NCBI GenBank assembly: GCA_001802645.1
Contig: MGZJ01000040.1
Span: 1-64,000, forward strand
DNA from: Geobacteraceae bacterium GWC2_53_11
GTDB lineage: Bacteria; Desulfobacterota; Desulfuromonadia; Geobacterales; Pseudopelobacteraceae
Reading direction: 5' to 3'
Length of the DNA stretch: 64,000 nt
This document shows positions 34,205 through 42,165 of this stretch, piece by piece (the stretch's first letter is position 1; every line of letters starts with the position of its first letter). The notes beneath the pieces were generated by a model that saw nothing but the letters and a program-made list of their open reading frames with translations, had not been told where the DNA came from and ran no database searches. The translations under genes were made by a program, and so were the position numbers.

Positions 34205-35806
34205 ATGAAACCAGTTATGCGGATGTTGATGATTCTTATATATGCTCTCTGCCTTCTAACCGGCTGCGGCGGCGGAAATGATGTTGTTTCAGATGACACT
34301 TCAGGCATTCTCTCGATCGAAAGTGTCAATGTGCCTGCCCAAAGTGGCGGCAGCGGCACGGTATCAGTAAAGCTCGTGGCACCGAAAGGCGGCCCGGGCA
34401 GCGGCACAGTGGCTATCAGCGCAACCGAATCTTCGTTAATTGCCTTCAGCCCGACCAGTCAGTCCGTGAATTCAAACGGCACCGCTACCTTCTACTTCAC
34501 AACATCTGAAGTGCAGGCGGATACCATCGTACCATTCACCGTTTCCATCGGCACACTTTCGATTTCCAAACAAATAACACTGAAAGCGGCAACTTCTTCA
34601 TCGGGTGTTACAGTCACAAGTCCAGCGGTCAACTCCATTTCATTCGTTTCAGCCTCCCCGACCAGCATTTCGCTGAAAGGAGCCGGCGGGGCTGGTAATA
34701 CCGAAACATCAATTATCACATTTCTCGTTAAAGATGTAACTGGGCAACCGCTGAGCAGGCAGACAGTCGATTTCACCCTTGATACAAGTGTAGGCGGCCT
34801 TTCGCTGATTCCATCTTCTGCCGTAAGTGATGTAAAAGGAGCAGTTAAAACAATTGTTAACGCAGGTATTACCTCCACTCCGGTAAAAGTTACTGCAACT
34901 GTCAGAGGAACATCAATTTCCTCAAAATCTGACCAACTTATTGTATCAACAGGCTTGCCATCTCAAGACGGCTTTTCTGTTTCAATTGAGGATTCATATA
35001 CTGAATCATTTAATAAGGACGGGGTAAAGGACAAGGTAACAGCTCGATTATCTGATCATTTTCACAACCCGGTTCCTGATGGAACAGCCGTATATTTTAC
35101 TACAAGTGGCGGAAGCATCGAGCCATCTTGTACAACAGTAAAAGGCGTCTGTTCGGTAACATGGACAAGCCAAGCACCACGCCCTGCAAATGGACGAGCA
35201 GTTGTTTTAGCCTATGCAATTGGAGAAGAGGCTTTTATTGATTTAAATGGAAACGGTGTGGCAGATGCTGGAGAATTCACTGATACAGCCGGTGCCTTCC
35301 GAGATGATAATGAGAATGGAATATTTAATGCGGGCGAAACATATATTCCTTTCAACAGTATTGGAATATTTGACGTAGCCGATGGAAAATACAATGGAAT
35401 ACTTCAGGGTTCTTCATCTTTTGGCGCTCCAAAGTCAAAACACATTTATTATAATTCGGCGATTGTAATGGCAAGTTCCCTGGCAAACGTCACTAACAGC
35501 TGCGGCAACAGCATTGCTGTAGCGCTTGGCGGCTCAACTTCATGCACTATTACGGTTTCCGATAAAAACAATGGATCAATGCCGGTTGGTACTACGGTTG
35601 CTTTTAGTTATACCGATGCAGTAGCCGGGATAACTTTAACAGCAGATAATTATACAGTTACAAATGACTCTCCAATTACAGGTGAAGCAAGAGATATATT
35701 TCTTAGAGATGATGGTACTGCTCCTTTTGGACGGGGGACGGTTACCATTACTATCGTATCACCAAGCGGTATAACGACACCGCTTATTAGATATGATGTA
35801 AATTAA
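34205..35806 (+). CDS. lipoprotein with Ig-like (Big) repeats and calcium-loop-like motifs
   Basis: A 533-residue lipoprotein. The start at 34205 has GGAGG nearby, and the lipobox is LLTGCGGG. Several Ser/Thr/Val-rich beta domains of the Big/invasin type follow (GGSGTVSVKLVAPKG .., SPTSISLKGAGGAGNTETSI). Around residues 340-380 two Asp/Asn-rich loops, DLNGNGVADAGE and DDNENGIFNAGE, look like dockerin/EF-hand-type calcium sites. The 3' half is more AT-rich than the 5' half. It follows the secretin by 37 bp and could be an exported cargo or surface accessory of the system; function is not known. Confidence 0.78.
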   Translation: MKPVMRMLMILIYALCLLTGCGGGNDVVSDDTSGILSIESVNVPAQSGGSGTVSVKLVAPKGGPGSGTVAISATESSLIAFSPTSQSVNSNGTATFYFTTSEVQADTIVPFTVSIGTLSISKQITLKAATSSSGVTVTSPAVNSISFVSASPTSISLKGAGGAGNTETSIITFLVKDVTGQPLSRQTVDFTLDTSVGGLSLIPSSAVSDVKGAVKTIVNAGITSTPVKVTATVRGTSISSKSDQLIVSTGLPSQDGFSVSIEDSYTESFNKDGVKDKVTARLSDHFHNPVPDGTAVYFTTSGGSIEPSCTTVKGVCSVTWTSQAPRPANGRAVVLAYAIGEEAFIDLNGNGVADAGEFTDTAGAFRDDNENGIFNAGETYIPFNSIGIFDVADGKYNGILQGSSSFGAPKSKHIYYNSAIVMASSLANVTNSCGNSIAVALGGSTSCTITVSDKNNGSMPVGTTVAFSYTDAVAGITLTADNYTVTNDSPITGEARDIFLRDDGTAPFGRGTVTITIVSPSGITTPLIRYDVN

Positions 35807-35808
35807 AA

Positions 35809-36156
35809 CTATTCGGGCCGTTTCCCGGATCTGTAACGAATCACAGTCGCCTTCTCCAAGGTAATCATGCCGCCACCCATCATGCCGTCGATGCGCGGCA
35901 TGATGGCGTTAATTTTTTCCTGCGCATCAATAACCTCAACCACAAGCGGCAGGTCAGCTGACAAATCCAGCAGTTTTTGGGTGTGATAAACCCGGTTGGC
36001 TCCATAACCGCAAATCCCCCTCAGCACAGTCGCCCCGGCAAAGCCCTCTTTTCTAAAGAGTTCAACCAATGCCTCATACAGCGGTTTATGCTCAAAGCGA
36101 TCGCCTTCTCCGATAAAAATCCGCATCAGTACTTGTTCACCAATAAGTTTTGTCAT
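35809..36156 (-). CDS. DUF190 family protein associated with fluoride export
   Basis: A 115-residue cytoplasmic protein. GEQVLMRIFIGEGDRF, FAGATVLRGICGYG and LPLVVEVIDAQEKI are the family's hallmarks, and the fold is PII-like. DUF190 genes commonly sit beside crcB, as here (10 bp apart). A regulatory role for the exporter is inferred from this. The start at 36156 has AAGGA seven bases upstream. It converges on the Ig-like lipoprotein gene with a 2-bp gap. Confidence 0.9.
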   Translation of the reverse strand: MTKLIGEQVLMRIFIGEGDRFEHKPLYEALVELFRKEGFAGATVLRGICGYGANRVYHTQKLLDLSADLPLVVEVIDAQEKINAIMPRIDGMMGGGMITLEKATVIRYRSGKRPE

Positions 36157-36166
36157 AATAGAGTCC

Positions 36167-36544
36167 TTACCCAAGTGTTCGTACCGTAATTATCCCCAAC
36201 CAGGTAAAAAGAAGACAGACCGCAACACTTGCCAAGATGTTGGCAAAGGCCACGACAAACCGGCCATCTTCAAGGAGCGTGAACGTTTCGTAACTAAACG
36301 TAGAAAATGTAGTCAGGCCACCAAGAAACCCCACCGTCAATCCAAGGCGAATAGTATCCGGGATGACTGTACTGCGCAAGCCAAGCTCCATTACCAAACC
36401 GATCAGGTAGGCGCCTATGATGTTGACCACGAAGGTTCCGTACGGGAACGCACGTCCCAACAGGCTGTAGACCCACCCCGACAAGTAATATCGTGTAAGG
36501 CCGCCACCGGCACAGAACAGGGCAATGGTAGCTGCGGTCTTCAT
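36167..36544 (-). CDS. crcB: fluoride exporter CrcB/Fluc
   Basis: A 125-residue protein with four transmembrane helices. It carries the family motifs GTFVVNIIGAYLIG and GFLGGLTTFSTFSYE, which include the pore Asn and the Phe/Thr/Ser filter. Fluc channels work as dual-topology homodimers that let fluoride leave the cytoplasm. AGGAGA precedes the ATG at 36544. The pair crcB-DUF190 lies inside the secretion locus, opposite to its main direction and between the lipoprotein and second pseudopilin genes. The usual fluoride riboswitch was not found in the short leader. Confidence 0.94.
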   Translation of the reverse strand: MKTAATIALFCAGGGLTRYYLSGWVYSLLGRAFPYGTFVVNIIGAYLIGLVMELGLRSTVIPDTIRLGLTVGFLGGLTTFSTFSYETFTLLEDGRFVVAFANILASVAVCLLFTWLGIITVRTLG

Positions 36545-36578
36545 CGTAACTATTCTCCTGCAATCATTAAATAAAAAA

Positions 36579-36611
36579 ATACCCTGCCTCTTTATACAAG
36601 AGACAGGGTAT
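36579..36611 (-). terminator. rho-independent terminator of the second pseudopilin gene
   Basis: 14-bp arms (ataccctgcctctt and aagagacagggtat) pair with one G-T wobble. On the minus strand the stem is followed by a run of seven T residues. It ends the pseudopilin transcript 23 bp after its stop and 35 bp before crcB. Confidence 0.9.
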
Positions 36612-36633
36612 ATGCGCAAAGTTTTATACGTAA

Positions 36634-37251
36634 TTAATTGAGCCGGATACCAATATCATCGCAAGGAGAAATAGGAGTCGGAGGATCTGGGGCTACTGCC
36701 ACCGTCGTACACAATTCTTTCGCTTGTGCAGGGGTCTGAATAACACCATCAGGACCTGCTGACATTATCCAGACAACCTCTGGAGGATTGGAATCTAAAT
36801 TACCGGAATTTATTACATATGACTTGCCCCATGGGTCAAGACTGGAGTCCGGAAGATAGGGGCCTTTCCACATAGTAGCATTATATCCAAATTTGTTTGA
36901 AGCAAGCTGATCTATTATCGGTATAGTTTGAGCAGGATTAGAATTATCAAACCCAGCAGACAAGGCCGGAAGATCTGCCGCAGCACCTGTATGGAGCAAT
37001 GAGCAGGTCACAAAGGTTCCATCAGCATTGAACTGAGTATAGTATGGCCATTTGCCGACATCTCTTCTGAACATCTGGAATGCTGTCTGGATAGTTTTAA
37101 CATCGCCCTTTGCTTTTGAAGTCCGCGACTCCTCAACCTGACTAAAAATCATCGGCACCAGAATACCGGCCAGAATGGCTATAATGGCAGCAACAACAAT
37201 AACCTCGATCAGCGTAAAACCACTTCGATTCAACCGGACAAACTTCTTCAT
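36634..37251 (-). CDS. type II secretion pseudopilin, GspG-like (possible OxpG-type)
   Basis: A 205-residue prepilin with canonical processing site RSG/FTLIEVIVVAAIIAILAG and Glu at +5. The mid-region GPYLPDSSLDPWGKSYVI matches the GspG GPYL..DPWG signature. It is longer than classic GspG (about 140 residues), with two Cys near the C-terminus. The ATG at 37251 follows a run of seven G that serves as ribosome site. It faces the main secretion genes and has its own terminator. Geobacter has a described type II-like pseudopilin, OxpG, needed for Fe(III) oxide reduction; correspondence here is inference. Confidence 0.88.
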   Translation of the reverse strand: MKKFVRLNRSGFTLIEVIVVAAIIAILAGILVPMIFSQVEESRTSKAKGDVKTIQTAFQMFRRDVGKWPYYTQFNADGTFVTCSLLHTGAAADLPALSAGFDNSNPAQTIPIIDQLASNKFGYNATMWKGPYLPDSSLDPWGKSYVINSGNLDSNPPEVVWIMSAGPDGVIQTPAQAKELCTTVAVAPDPPTPISPCDDIGIRLN

Positions 37252-37383
37252 GTTCCCCCCCAAAATTGATTTTTACTTCTCTTTGTATACACAACTAATA
37301 ACAGTAAAAAACAGTGGAACTATATAGATACAAATACAAACTGTCAACCAGTTAAAATTTAGAGCTCTCGTTTATGTACGTAG

Positions 37384-38124
37384 TTAACCGTAAAAAAGAG
37401 GGAACCTTTTAATATTATTCACATGTAGCACGTATTTAAAAATGGTAGCCAAAACACCGACACCATACCGGATACTTGGCCATAAACTGATCGATGATGC
37501 TTCCGGGAAATACTTTGTCGGGCAACTGATTTCTCCAATACGAAAACCGAAGAAAATTGTTTGAGCTAACATTTCATTATCAAATACAAAATTATCCGAA
37601 TTGGATTCAAGAGGAAGTTTTTCAAGAACCTGACGGCTGAAGGCCCGATAACCGGTGTGATATTCTGAGAGCTTGACTCCGAGAATTACGTTCTCAAAGG
37701 CGGTCAGTATCCTGTTGGACACATATTTATAGTACGGCATCCCGCCCTTCAAAGCCCCGCCCCCCAGAATACGTGATCCTAATACAACATCATAGTGACC
37801 TGAGATGATCATGGACGCCATGGCGGTGACAAGGCGGGGTGAGTACTGATAATCAGGATGGACCATAACGACTATATCTGCACCGAGCTCCAATGCAGCA
37901 CGATAGCAGGTTTTCTGATTAGCGCCATACCCACCGTTGACCGGATGCACAATTGTCCTGATACCAAGCTCGGCAGCCACCTGGGCAGTCCTGTCGCTGG
38001 AGGCATCGTCTACCAGTACGACGTCGTCAACATACTCATGCGGAAGGTCTGAAAAAGTCTGTCGCAATGTTTTTTCGGCATTATAGGCAGGCATGACAAC
38101 AACAAGTTTAAGTCCTGATATCAT
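37384..38124 (-). CDS. glycosyltransferase family 2 (polyprenyl-phosphate sugar synthase-like)
   Basis: A 246-residue GT-A enzyme. [15 protein letters not shown] and [12 protein letters not shown] bind the donor, and [13 protein letters not shown] holds the metal-binding D-x-D-like site. The C-terminal ECGKL-like pattern [17 protein letters not shown] is typical of enzymes that load a sugar on polyprenyl phosphate. No C-terminal membrane pair is present. The ATG at 38124 has a GGGG-rich ribosome site; a longer frame would overlap the YedE-like gene. It is the last gene of the long minus-strand run from 50.4 kb, and its link to the others is unclear. Confidence 0.87.
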   Translation of the reverse strand: MISGLKLVVVMPAYNAEKTLRQTFSDLPHEYVDDVVLVDDASSDRTAQVAAELGIRTIVHPVNGGYGANQKTCYRAALELGADIVVMVHPDYQYSPRLVTAMASMIISGHYDVVLGSRILGGGALKGGMPYYKYVSNRILTAFENVILGVKLSEYHTGYRAFSRQVLEKLPLESNSDNFVFDNEMLAQTIFFGFRIGEISCPTKYFPEASSISLWPSIRYGVGVLATIFKYVLHVNNIKRFPLFYG

Positions 38125-38140
38125 GTCGCCCCTCTGTCTC

Positions 38141-39211
38141 TCATTCAGCACGTTCTCGGAAAAGTAGGCTCCCGGCTGCAACAAGTGCAAATCCTATAAG
38201 AATCGAAATTTTCCCGTACGTTGAGACGCCGGATGCCGTCGCGGCAATGCCCCACGACTGGGCAAGTGCCCCGCCAATAAACATGCCGACCACAACCATC
38301 CCGGCGTCCGCATCACCCTCTCCTGCCTTGATAAGTTGCCGGAACGGACATCCGCCGATCAATACCGATATCCAGCCGACCAATCCCATACCCAGAAAGC
38401 TCCAAAGAAAATCTCCGTGTGCTCCCGGCTGCCCGTACAGTCCAAGATTGAATCGTCCTGAAGCCACGTTTGCGACCAATGCCACAGCTACGAAAATGAA
38501 CAGTCCCCATACTGCAGGAACTCGCAACCCCATCAGCATAAAATTCCGAATGCTGCCGGTAATACAGAAACGGCTCCGCTGTGCTACAACGCCAAGAATG
38601 AGTCCCGACGACAATGCCAGCTGCCAAGGGGCAAACTGAGTGCCGCCTCCCTGGGAGGAAAAGAGCAGAAAGCCCGGCCTGACAAGGAAAAATACCAACA
38701 GAAGCAGGAACATCCCGGGAATCATCAGACCGCCATGTCCCTTGCCGTGACTTTGCGGCACAAACTCCACGCCATGCGACAGACTTTTCAGCCCGATCCA
38801 CACACCGGCAACCAGGCCTATGACACCTGCAACGGCGGTAAGATCCCCTGCAGTAAGCCGCAACAGAAGCTTGATCGGGCAGCCGATAAAAACGGCGCAG
38901 CCGAAAATCATGAAAACACCGAGAAAGAGCCGGGCTAGCGGGGCACTGCCGCCGCGAGAACTAAAATCGCGAAAGATAAGAGCACTCACTACGGAACCAA
39001 GTACAAAGCCGAGCAGCTCCGGACGGAGGTACTGCATGCGTTGATTATCGTGCAATCCAAGTGCACCGGCACTGTTCTCAATGAAACAGGAAACACAAAT
39101 ACCGGAGTTTTCCGGATTGCCCCACACGGAGAGCATGACGCCAAGGCCACCGAGCAGCAGTCCTGACAGCGCGACCAACCAGAATTCACGATTACGCATC
39201 ATGTTATTCAC
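38141..39211 (-). CDS. yedE: YedE/YeeE-family sulfur or selenium transport membrane protein
   Basis: A 356-residue polytopic membrane protein with about nine helices, arranged as two related halves. The conserved cysteine motifs [16 protein letters not shown] and [16 protein letters not shown] are the family signature, with a third Cys in [11 protein letters not shown]. YeeE/TsuA members import thiosulfate through these cysteines. A YedE-related branch occurs with selenium-metabolism genes. Which ion is carried here is open. It overlaps the upstream TPR gene by 8 bp and lies in the extended GeoRSP gene run. Confidence 0.88.
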   Translation of the reverse strand: MNNMMRNREFWLVALSGLLLGGLGVMLSVWGNPENSGICVSCFIENSAGALGLHDNQRMQYLRPELLGFVLGSVVSALIFRDFSSRGGSAPLARLFLGVFMIFGCAVFIGCPIKLLLRLTAGDLTAVAGVIGLVAGVWIGLKSLSHGVEFVPQSHGKGHGGLMIPGMFLLLLVFFLVRPGFLLFSSQGGGTQFAPWQLALSSGLILGVVAQRSRFCITGSIRNFMLMGLRVPAVWGLFIFVAVALVANVASGRFNLGLYGQPGAHGDFLWSFLGMGLVGWISVLIGGCPFRQLIKAGEGDADAGMVVVGMFIGGALAQSWGIAATASGVSTYGKISILIGFALVAAGSLLFRERAE

Positions 39212-39746
39212 ACCCTCCGGCCAGACGGCTTTTGAGGTAATTGATCTTCTGGCGGGAAGCGGCCAGCGTGCGGTTGTCAGGATTAACCGAGGCCCTTTGA
39301 GTAATATTTTTCATCCCGTCGGACACCAGTCGCTGGATCTCAACCCGCCGCGACAAGGGACTCTTGGCGTCTACATAATCGCCATTCAGCTTTACCCCTT
39401 CGACAAAGGAAGATACAGCTTCGTCAAAGGCCCCCATACTGAGGAGTATTTCCCCCTGAAGAATATGACCGTGTCCTTCAGCAGGATATTTCCGGATCAA
39501 TTCGTCGAGCTTCAGAAGAGCCGTCTGATTATTTCCTTCTTTACGAAGGTTCTCAACCGGAGCGTAGAGTGTGGCAATCAGTTCGACCCGGGTACGGTAT
39601 GCCATCTCCCGTTCCAGAGCCTTACCCGGTCCGCTGGATCGCTTCTCGTTTCCCGCACCTGTAGTAGCGTACAGAAGTACCGCCAGCGACACAATGACGA
39701 TCGCCAGAAAGATCCAACACAATTTGTCGAAGACATCTCTGAACAT
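39204..39746 (-). CDS. membrane-anchored TPR protein
   Basis: A 180-residue protein with one N-terminal transmembrane helix (about 10-28) and then helical repeats. At least one clear TPR is seen (GHGHILQGEILLSMGAFDEAVSSFVEGVKL), preceded by another (LYAPVENLRKEGNNQTALLKLDELIRKYP). It should face the periplasm and act as an adaptor. It has a 12-bp gap to the PhnD-like gene upstream and an 8-bp overlap with the YedE-like gene, so it belongs to the same transcript. No specific family was recognised. Confidence 0.75.
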   Translation of the reverse strand: MFRDVFDKLCWIFLAIVIVSLAVLLYATTGAGNEKRSSGPGKALEREMAYRTRVELIATLYAPVENLRKEGNNQTALLKLDELIRKYPAEGHGHILQGEILLSMGAFDEAVSSFVEGVKLNGDYVDAKSPLSRRVEIQRLVSDGMKNITQRASVNPDNRTLAASRQKINYLKSRLAGGCE

Positions 39747-39757
39747 GATTACCTTTG

Positions 39758-40657
39758 TTAATACTTCTGAAACGGTGCCACATTCACCCGTTTTGCCATT
39801 TCACGGATAGGGTCATAATCGGAATCCAGGAGTTCTTCATATCCATCGATCCACGCCGCTTTCATAACCTTAAGCTGCTCACCGTCAACTTCCGCAGTAT
39901 CAGTCGGCTTAAGCGACATAAGCGCTTCCTTGACTTTCTTGACCAGAGCCGGATCGGCATCCTTGGCCACCCCAAAGGTACAGTACGGAATTGGCTTGCT
40001 CTGGGCAAGGATAACAATATCATCAGCCGCAATCTTGCCTTCCCGGGTCATGTTTTCAATATCCATAGCCGGCGCAGCAGCAACATCGTACATTCCGTAC
40101 AGGACTCCGTAGATCAGCTTTTCATGTTTGTAGGAACCGGGTGGAATGGTGTAATGACCGAGGTCATTTTCAGGGTTGATACCGGCAGCAAGCATCATGT
40201 CATATTCCGCAAGATAGCCGGTTGGCGCAAGCATAGGTCCGAATGCCATCCGCTTGCCGCGAATGTCAGCAAGCTTATTTATACCGCTCCCCTTACGGGC
40301 AATGATGGTACCGGCGGAACGCGATCCAAGCTTTCCGCGTTTTTCGGACGCAAGCAGTTGAACACCCTCATTCTCGTGCAGCACAATATAAATAAGCGAG
40401 TTCGTGTGAGTGAATTGAAACTCACCGGCTTTAAAACGCTTCTCAAAATCGTGGGTGTCAACGGGTACCATTACGAAATCAACGCCGACCTTGTCAGACA
40501 GGTACTTGGTGAGGGGGAGGAACCGTTGCGTGGTTTCCTGTTCGCTGTTGCACAACATATAGCCGATTTTAACAACCTGGCGTTTACCTTCCGTCTTGCA
40601 TCCGGCAATCATAACGAGTGCGGTAAGTGCTATACATATCCGTAGTAATCGATTCAT
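39758..40657 (-). CDS. PhnD-like periplasmic substrate-binding lipoprotein
   Basis: A 299-residue lipoprotein with lipobox LVMIAGC (Cys at 20). The body follows the phosphate/phosphonate-binding (PhnD) fold pattern: IGYMLCNSEQETTQRFLPLTKYLSDKVG, VPVDTHDFEKRFKAGEFQFTHTN, DIRGKRMAFGPMLAPTGYL. Members of this fold also serve as sensors for other oxyanions. No ABC permease or ATPase is adjacent, so it may feed the YedE-like or DUF318-like transporters or act as a sensor. The start at 40657 fits the lipoprotein signal; the longer frame is a shadow over the FmdE gene. Confidence 0.83.
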   Translation of the reverse strand: MNRLLRICIALTALVMIAGCKTEGKRQVVKIGYMLCNSEQETTQRFLPLTKYLSDKVGVDFVMVPVDTHDFEKRFKAGEFQFTHTNSLIYIVLHENEGVQLLASEKRGKLGSRSAGTIIARKGSGINKLADIRGKRMAFGPMLAPTGYLAEYDMMLAAGINPENDLGHYTIPPGSYKHEKLIYGVLYGMYDVAAAPAMDIENMTREGKIAADDIVILAQSKPIPYCTFGVAKDADPALVKKVKEALMSLKPTDTAEVDGEQLKVMKAAWIDGYEELLDSDYDPIREMAKRVNVAPFQKY

Positions 40658-40692
40658 CGGCTGTCCGTTTCCTTTTGATTGGAATGAAAAGT

Positions 40693-41217
40693 TCAGTTTA
40701 CTGCAAGTTCTTTCGCACATGGGATGCAAACAAGGCCGTTTGTTGTCTCCCGAACGCGAGTATCCATGACTGATTCGCCACATCCGACACACACAACGGA
40801 ATTCCTGACCCGTGCCGTTTGCAGTTCTTCGTAGGGAATCCGGGTAACTGACAGAATTGCATCTTCCTGTTCCGCCATAATGCGCGAGGCGAAAGCCGGC
40901 CGGTCACTGCGGAGTTCCGCCGGAACCCCTTTGCCATGAAAAACGACTCGCACGCCTTGCTGCCGAACTCGGGAAAAAAGACTATAGGCATGTTTTCCGT
41001 AATCACGAAAAACAAGGTTCCCCTTACCAAAGGTGCAGCCGCTGACGCACTGCAAGGCATCTACTCCGCACGCATCGCTTTCGACAACAGCAAAAAGCTC
41101 TTCATCATCAGACCTGATCGCGCCAAGTGCATCCATGGCCGCGCTGGCAAGGCGAAATCCGATTGCCAGACCGGGACAGGAATGCCCGTGAAATTTTATG
41201 ATATCAGCGTATTCCAT
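40693..41217 (-). CDS. fmdE: FmdE family protein with C-terminal zinc ribbon
   Basis: A 174-residue cytoplasmic protein. The FmdE core has the metal-site motif FHGHSCPGLAIGFRLA and DACGVDALQCVSGCTFGKGN. The C-terminus has a four-Cys ribbon (VCVGCGE .. LVCIPCAKEL). FmdE is named for a gene next to formylmethanofuran dehydrogenase in methanogens. In bacteria without that pathway it is found with molybdate/tungstate and other metal-cofactor genes, and its role is not settled. It lies between the SPASM-only and PhnD-like genes of the GeoRSP run. Confidence 0.9.
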   Translation of the reverse strand: MEYADIIKFHGHSCPGLAIGFRLASAAMDALGAIRSDDEELFAVVESDACGVDALQCVSGCTFGKGNLVFRDYGKHAYSLFSRVRQQGVRVVFHGKGVPAELRSDRPAFASRIMAEQEDAILSVTRIPYEELQTARVRNSVVCVGCGESVMDTRVRETTNGLVCIPCAKELAVN

Positions 41218-41243
41218 TACAGGTTCCTTTTCATCCGGCTAGG

Positions 41244-42107
41244 TTACCGGCAGGCATCATCAACGTCCTCATACGAGCCGTATTTAACATATGATCTACC
41301 GCGGCATCCGCCACGGCAGACGGCTACTTCGTCGCAATTGTCACAGGATGCAGGATACCGTACGATCTTGCTGCGCAGTACCTTTTTCACAGGAGACAAT
41401 ATAATGTTTTTCAGCGAAGTTGCGCCGATTTCTCCGAGGCGGACGGGGAATGTCGGACAAGGGTAGACTCCACCATCAGGTGAAATGGCAATCATGGTAT
41501 TGGCGGCCTGACAGCCGCCCTGCGGAAAGGGGATACCCGGATTGAAGGCCCGCCAGAGAAACGGGTCATGGATGGTAAGACGGAAATCACTGACTCCTCC
41601 CACGGCAACAAGCGCGTGTTCAAGGATTCCCTGATTTTCCCTGTTCAGCAGAAACGGCTCTTCGCCATGATACAAGCGCTGCATGGGCAGCACCAGACGC
41701 TTTATGCCCCGCTCCCGGCAGAGGGAAACGACCTCCGGCAAATCACGCCAGTTAGTAGTGTTCACATAAAATGCAACGCCCAACTCTGATATCTGCGAAA
41801 AATCCCGAAGAGAATCCAACGTGTCACAGGCCCCCAACAGTTCCTTGACACCAAGGTCGGCACGTGACGTTTCCGCCAATGATGACAGGCACGCATTCGA
41901 CAAGGTCAGCGACACGGCAACCGACGACCTTTTGAACCGCTCCAGAATGGCACATACGCCTTCATTCAGAACGGAAGAAGGGTCGTATAGCTGGAGTATG
42001 AGCGGCCGGCATTCGAGAATTTCGTCACAGATTCGTAACAGTGAATCATCAGACGGCGCACAGGGTGCAAGATCCCAATAGACCGTAATCGGCAGGGCCA
42101 GTTCCAT
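41244..42107 (-). CDS. SPASM-domain protein lacking the radical SAM cluster motif (GeoRSP type)
   Basis: A 287-residue protein with a TIM-barrel-like N-terminal part but no CxxxCxxC, so it cannot bind the usual SAM [4Fe-4S] cluster. The C-terminal SPASM-type cysteines are intact: GGCQ, GGVYPCPTFP, CDNCDEVAVCRGGCRG and a last DDACR. These should hold auxiliary Fe-S clusters. It follows the full radical SAM/SPASM gene by 58 bp and resembles the entry I recall as GeoRSP system SPASM domain protein. It is probably a partner subunit of that enzyme. Confidence 0.85.
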   Translation of the reverse strand: MELALPITVYWDLAPCAPSDDSLLRICDEILECRPLILQLYDPSSVLNEGVCAILERFKRSSVAVSLTLSNACLSSLAETSRADLGVKELLGACDTLDSLRDFSQISELGVAFYVNTTNWRDLPEVVSLCRERGIKRLVLPMQRLYHGEEPFLLNRENQGILEHALVAVGGVSDFRLTIHDPFLWRAFNPGIPFPQGGCQAANTMIAISPDGGVYPCPTFPVRLGEIGATSLKNIILSPVKKVLRSKIVRYPASCDNCDEVAVCRGGCRGRSYVKYGSYEDVDDACR

Positions 42108-42165
42108 TCAGCAATTCCTTAATAAGACGACTTTTCTATGAAACAGACACAACTCTACGACATGA

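Noticed and set aside
36545-36633. Fluoride riboswitch before crcB
   Set aside because: The region holds only the pseudopilin terminator and a short leader; the crcB motif core was not found.
39755-40645. A 296-codon plus-strand frame opposite the PhnD-like gene
   Set aside because: It is the antisense shadow of a gene with a clear lipobox and conserved fold, and its translation has no recognisable features.
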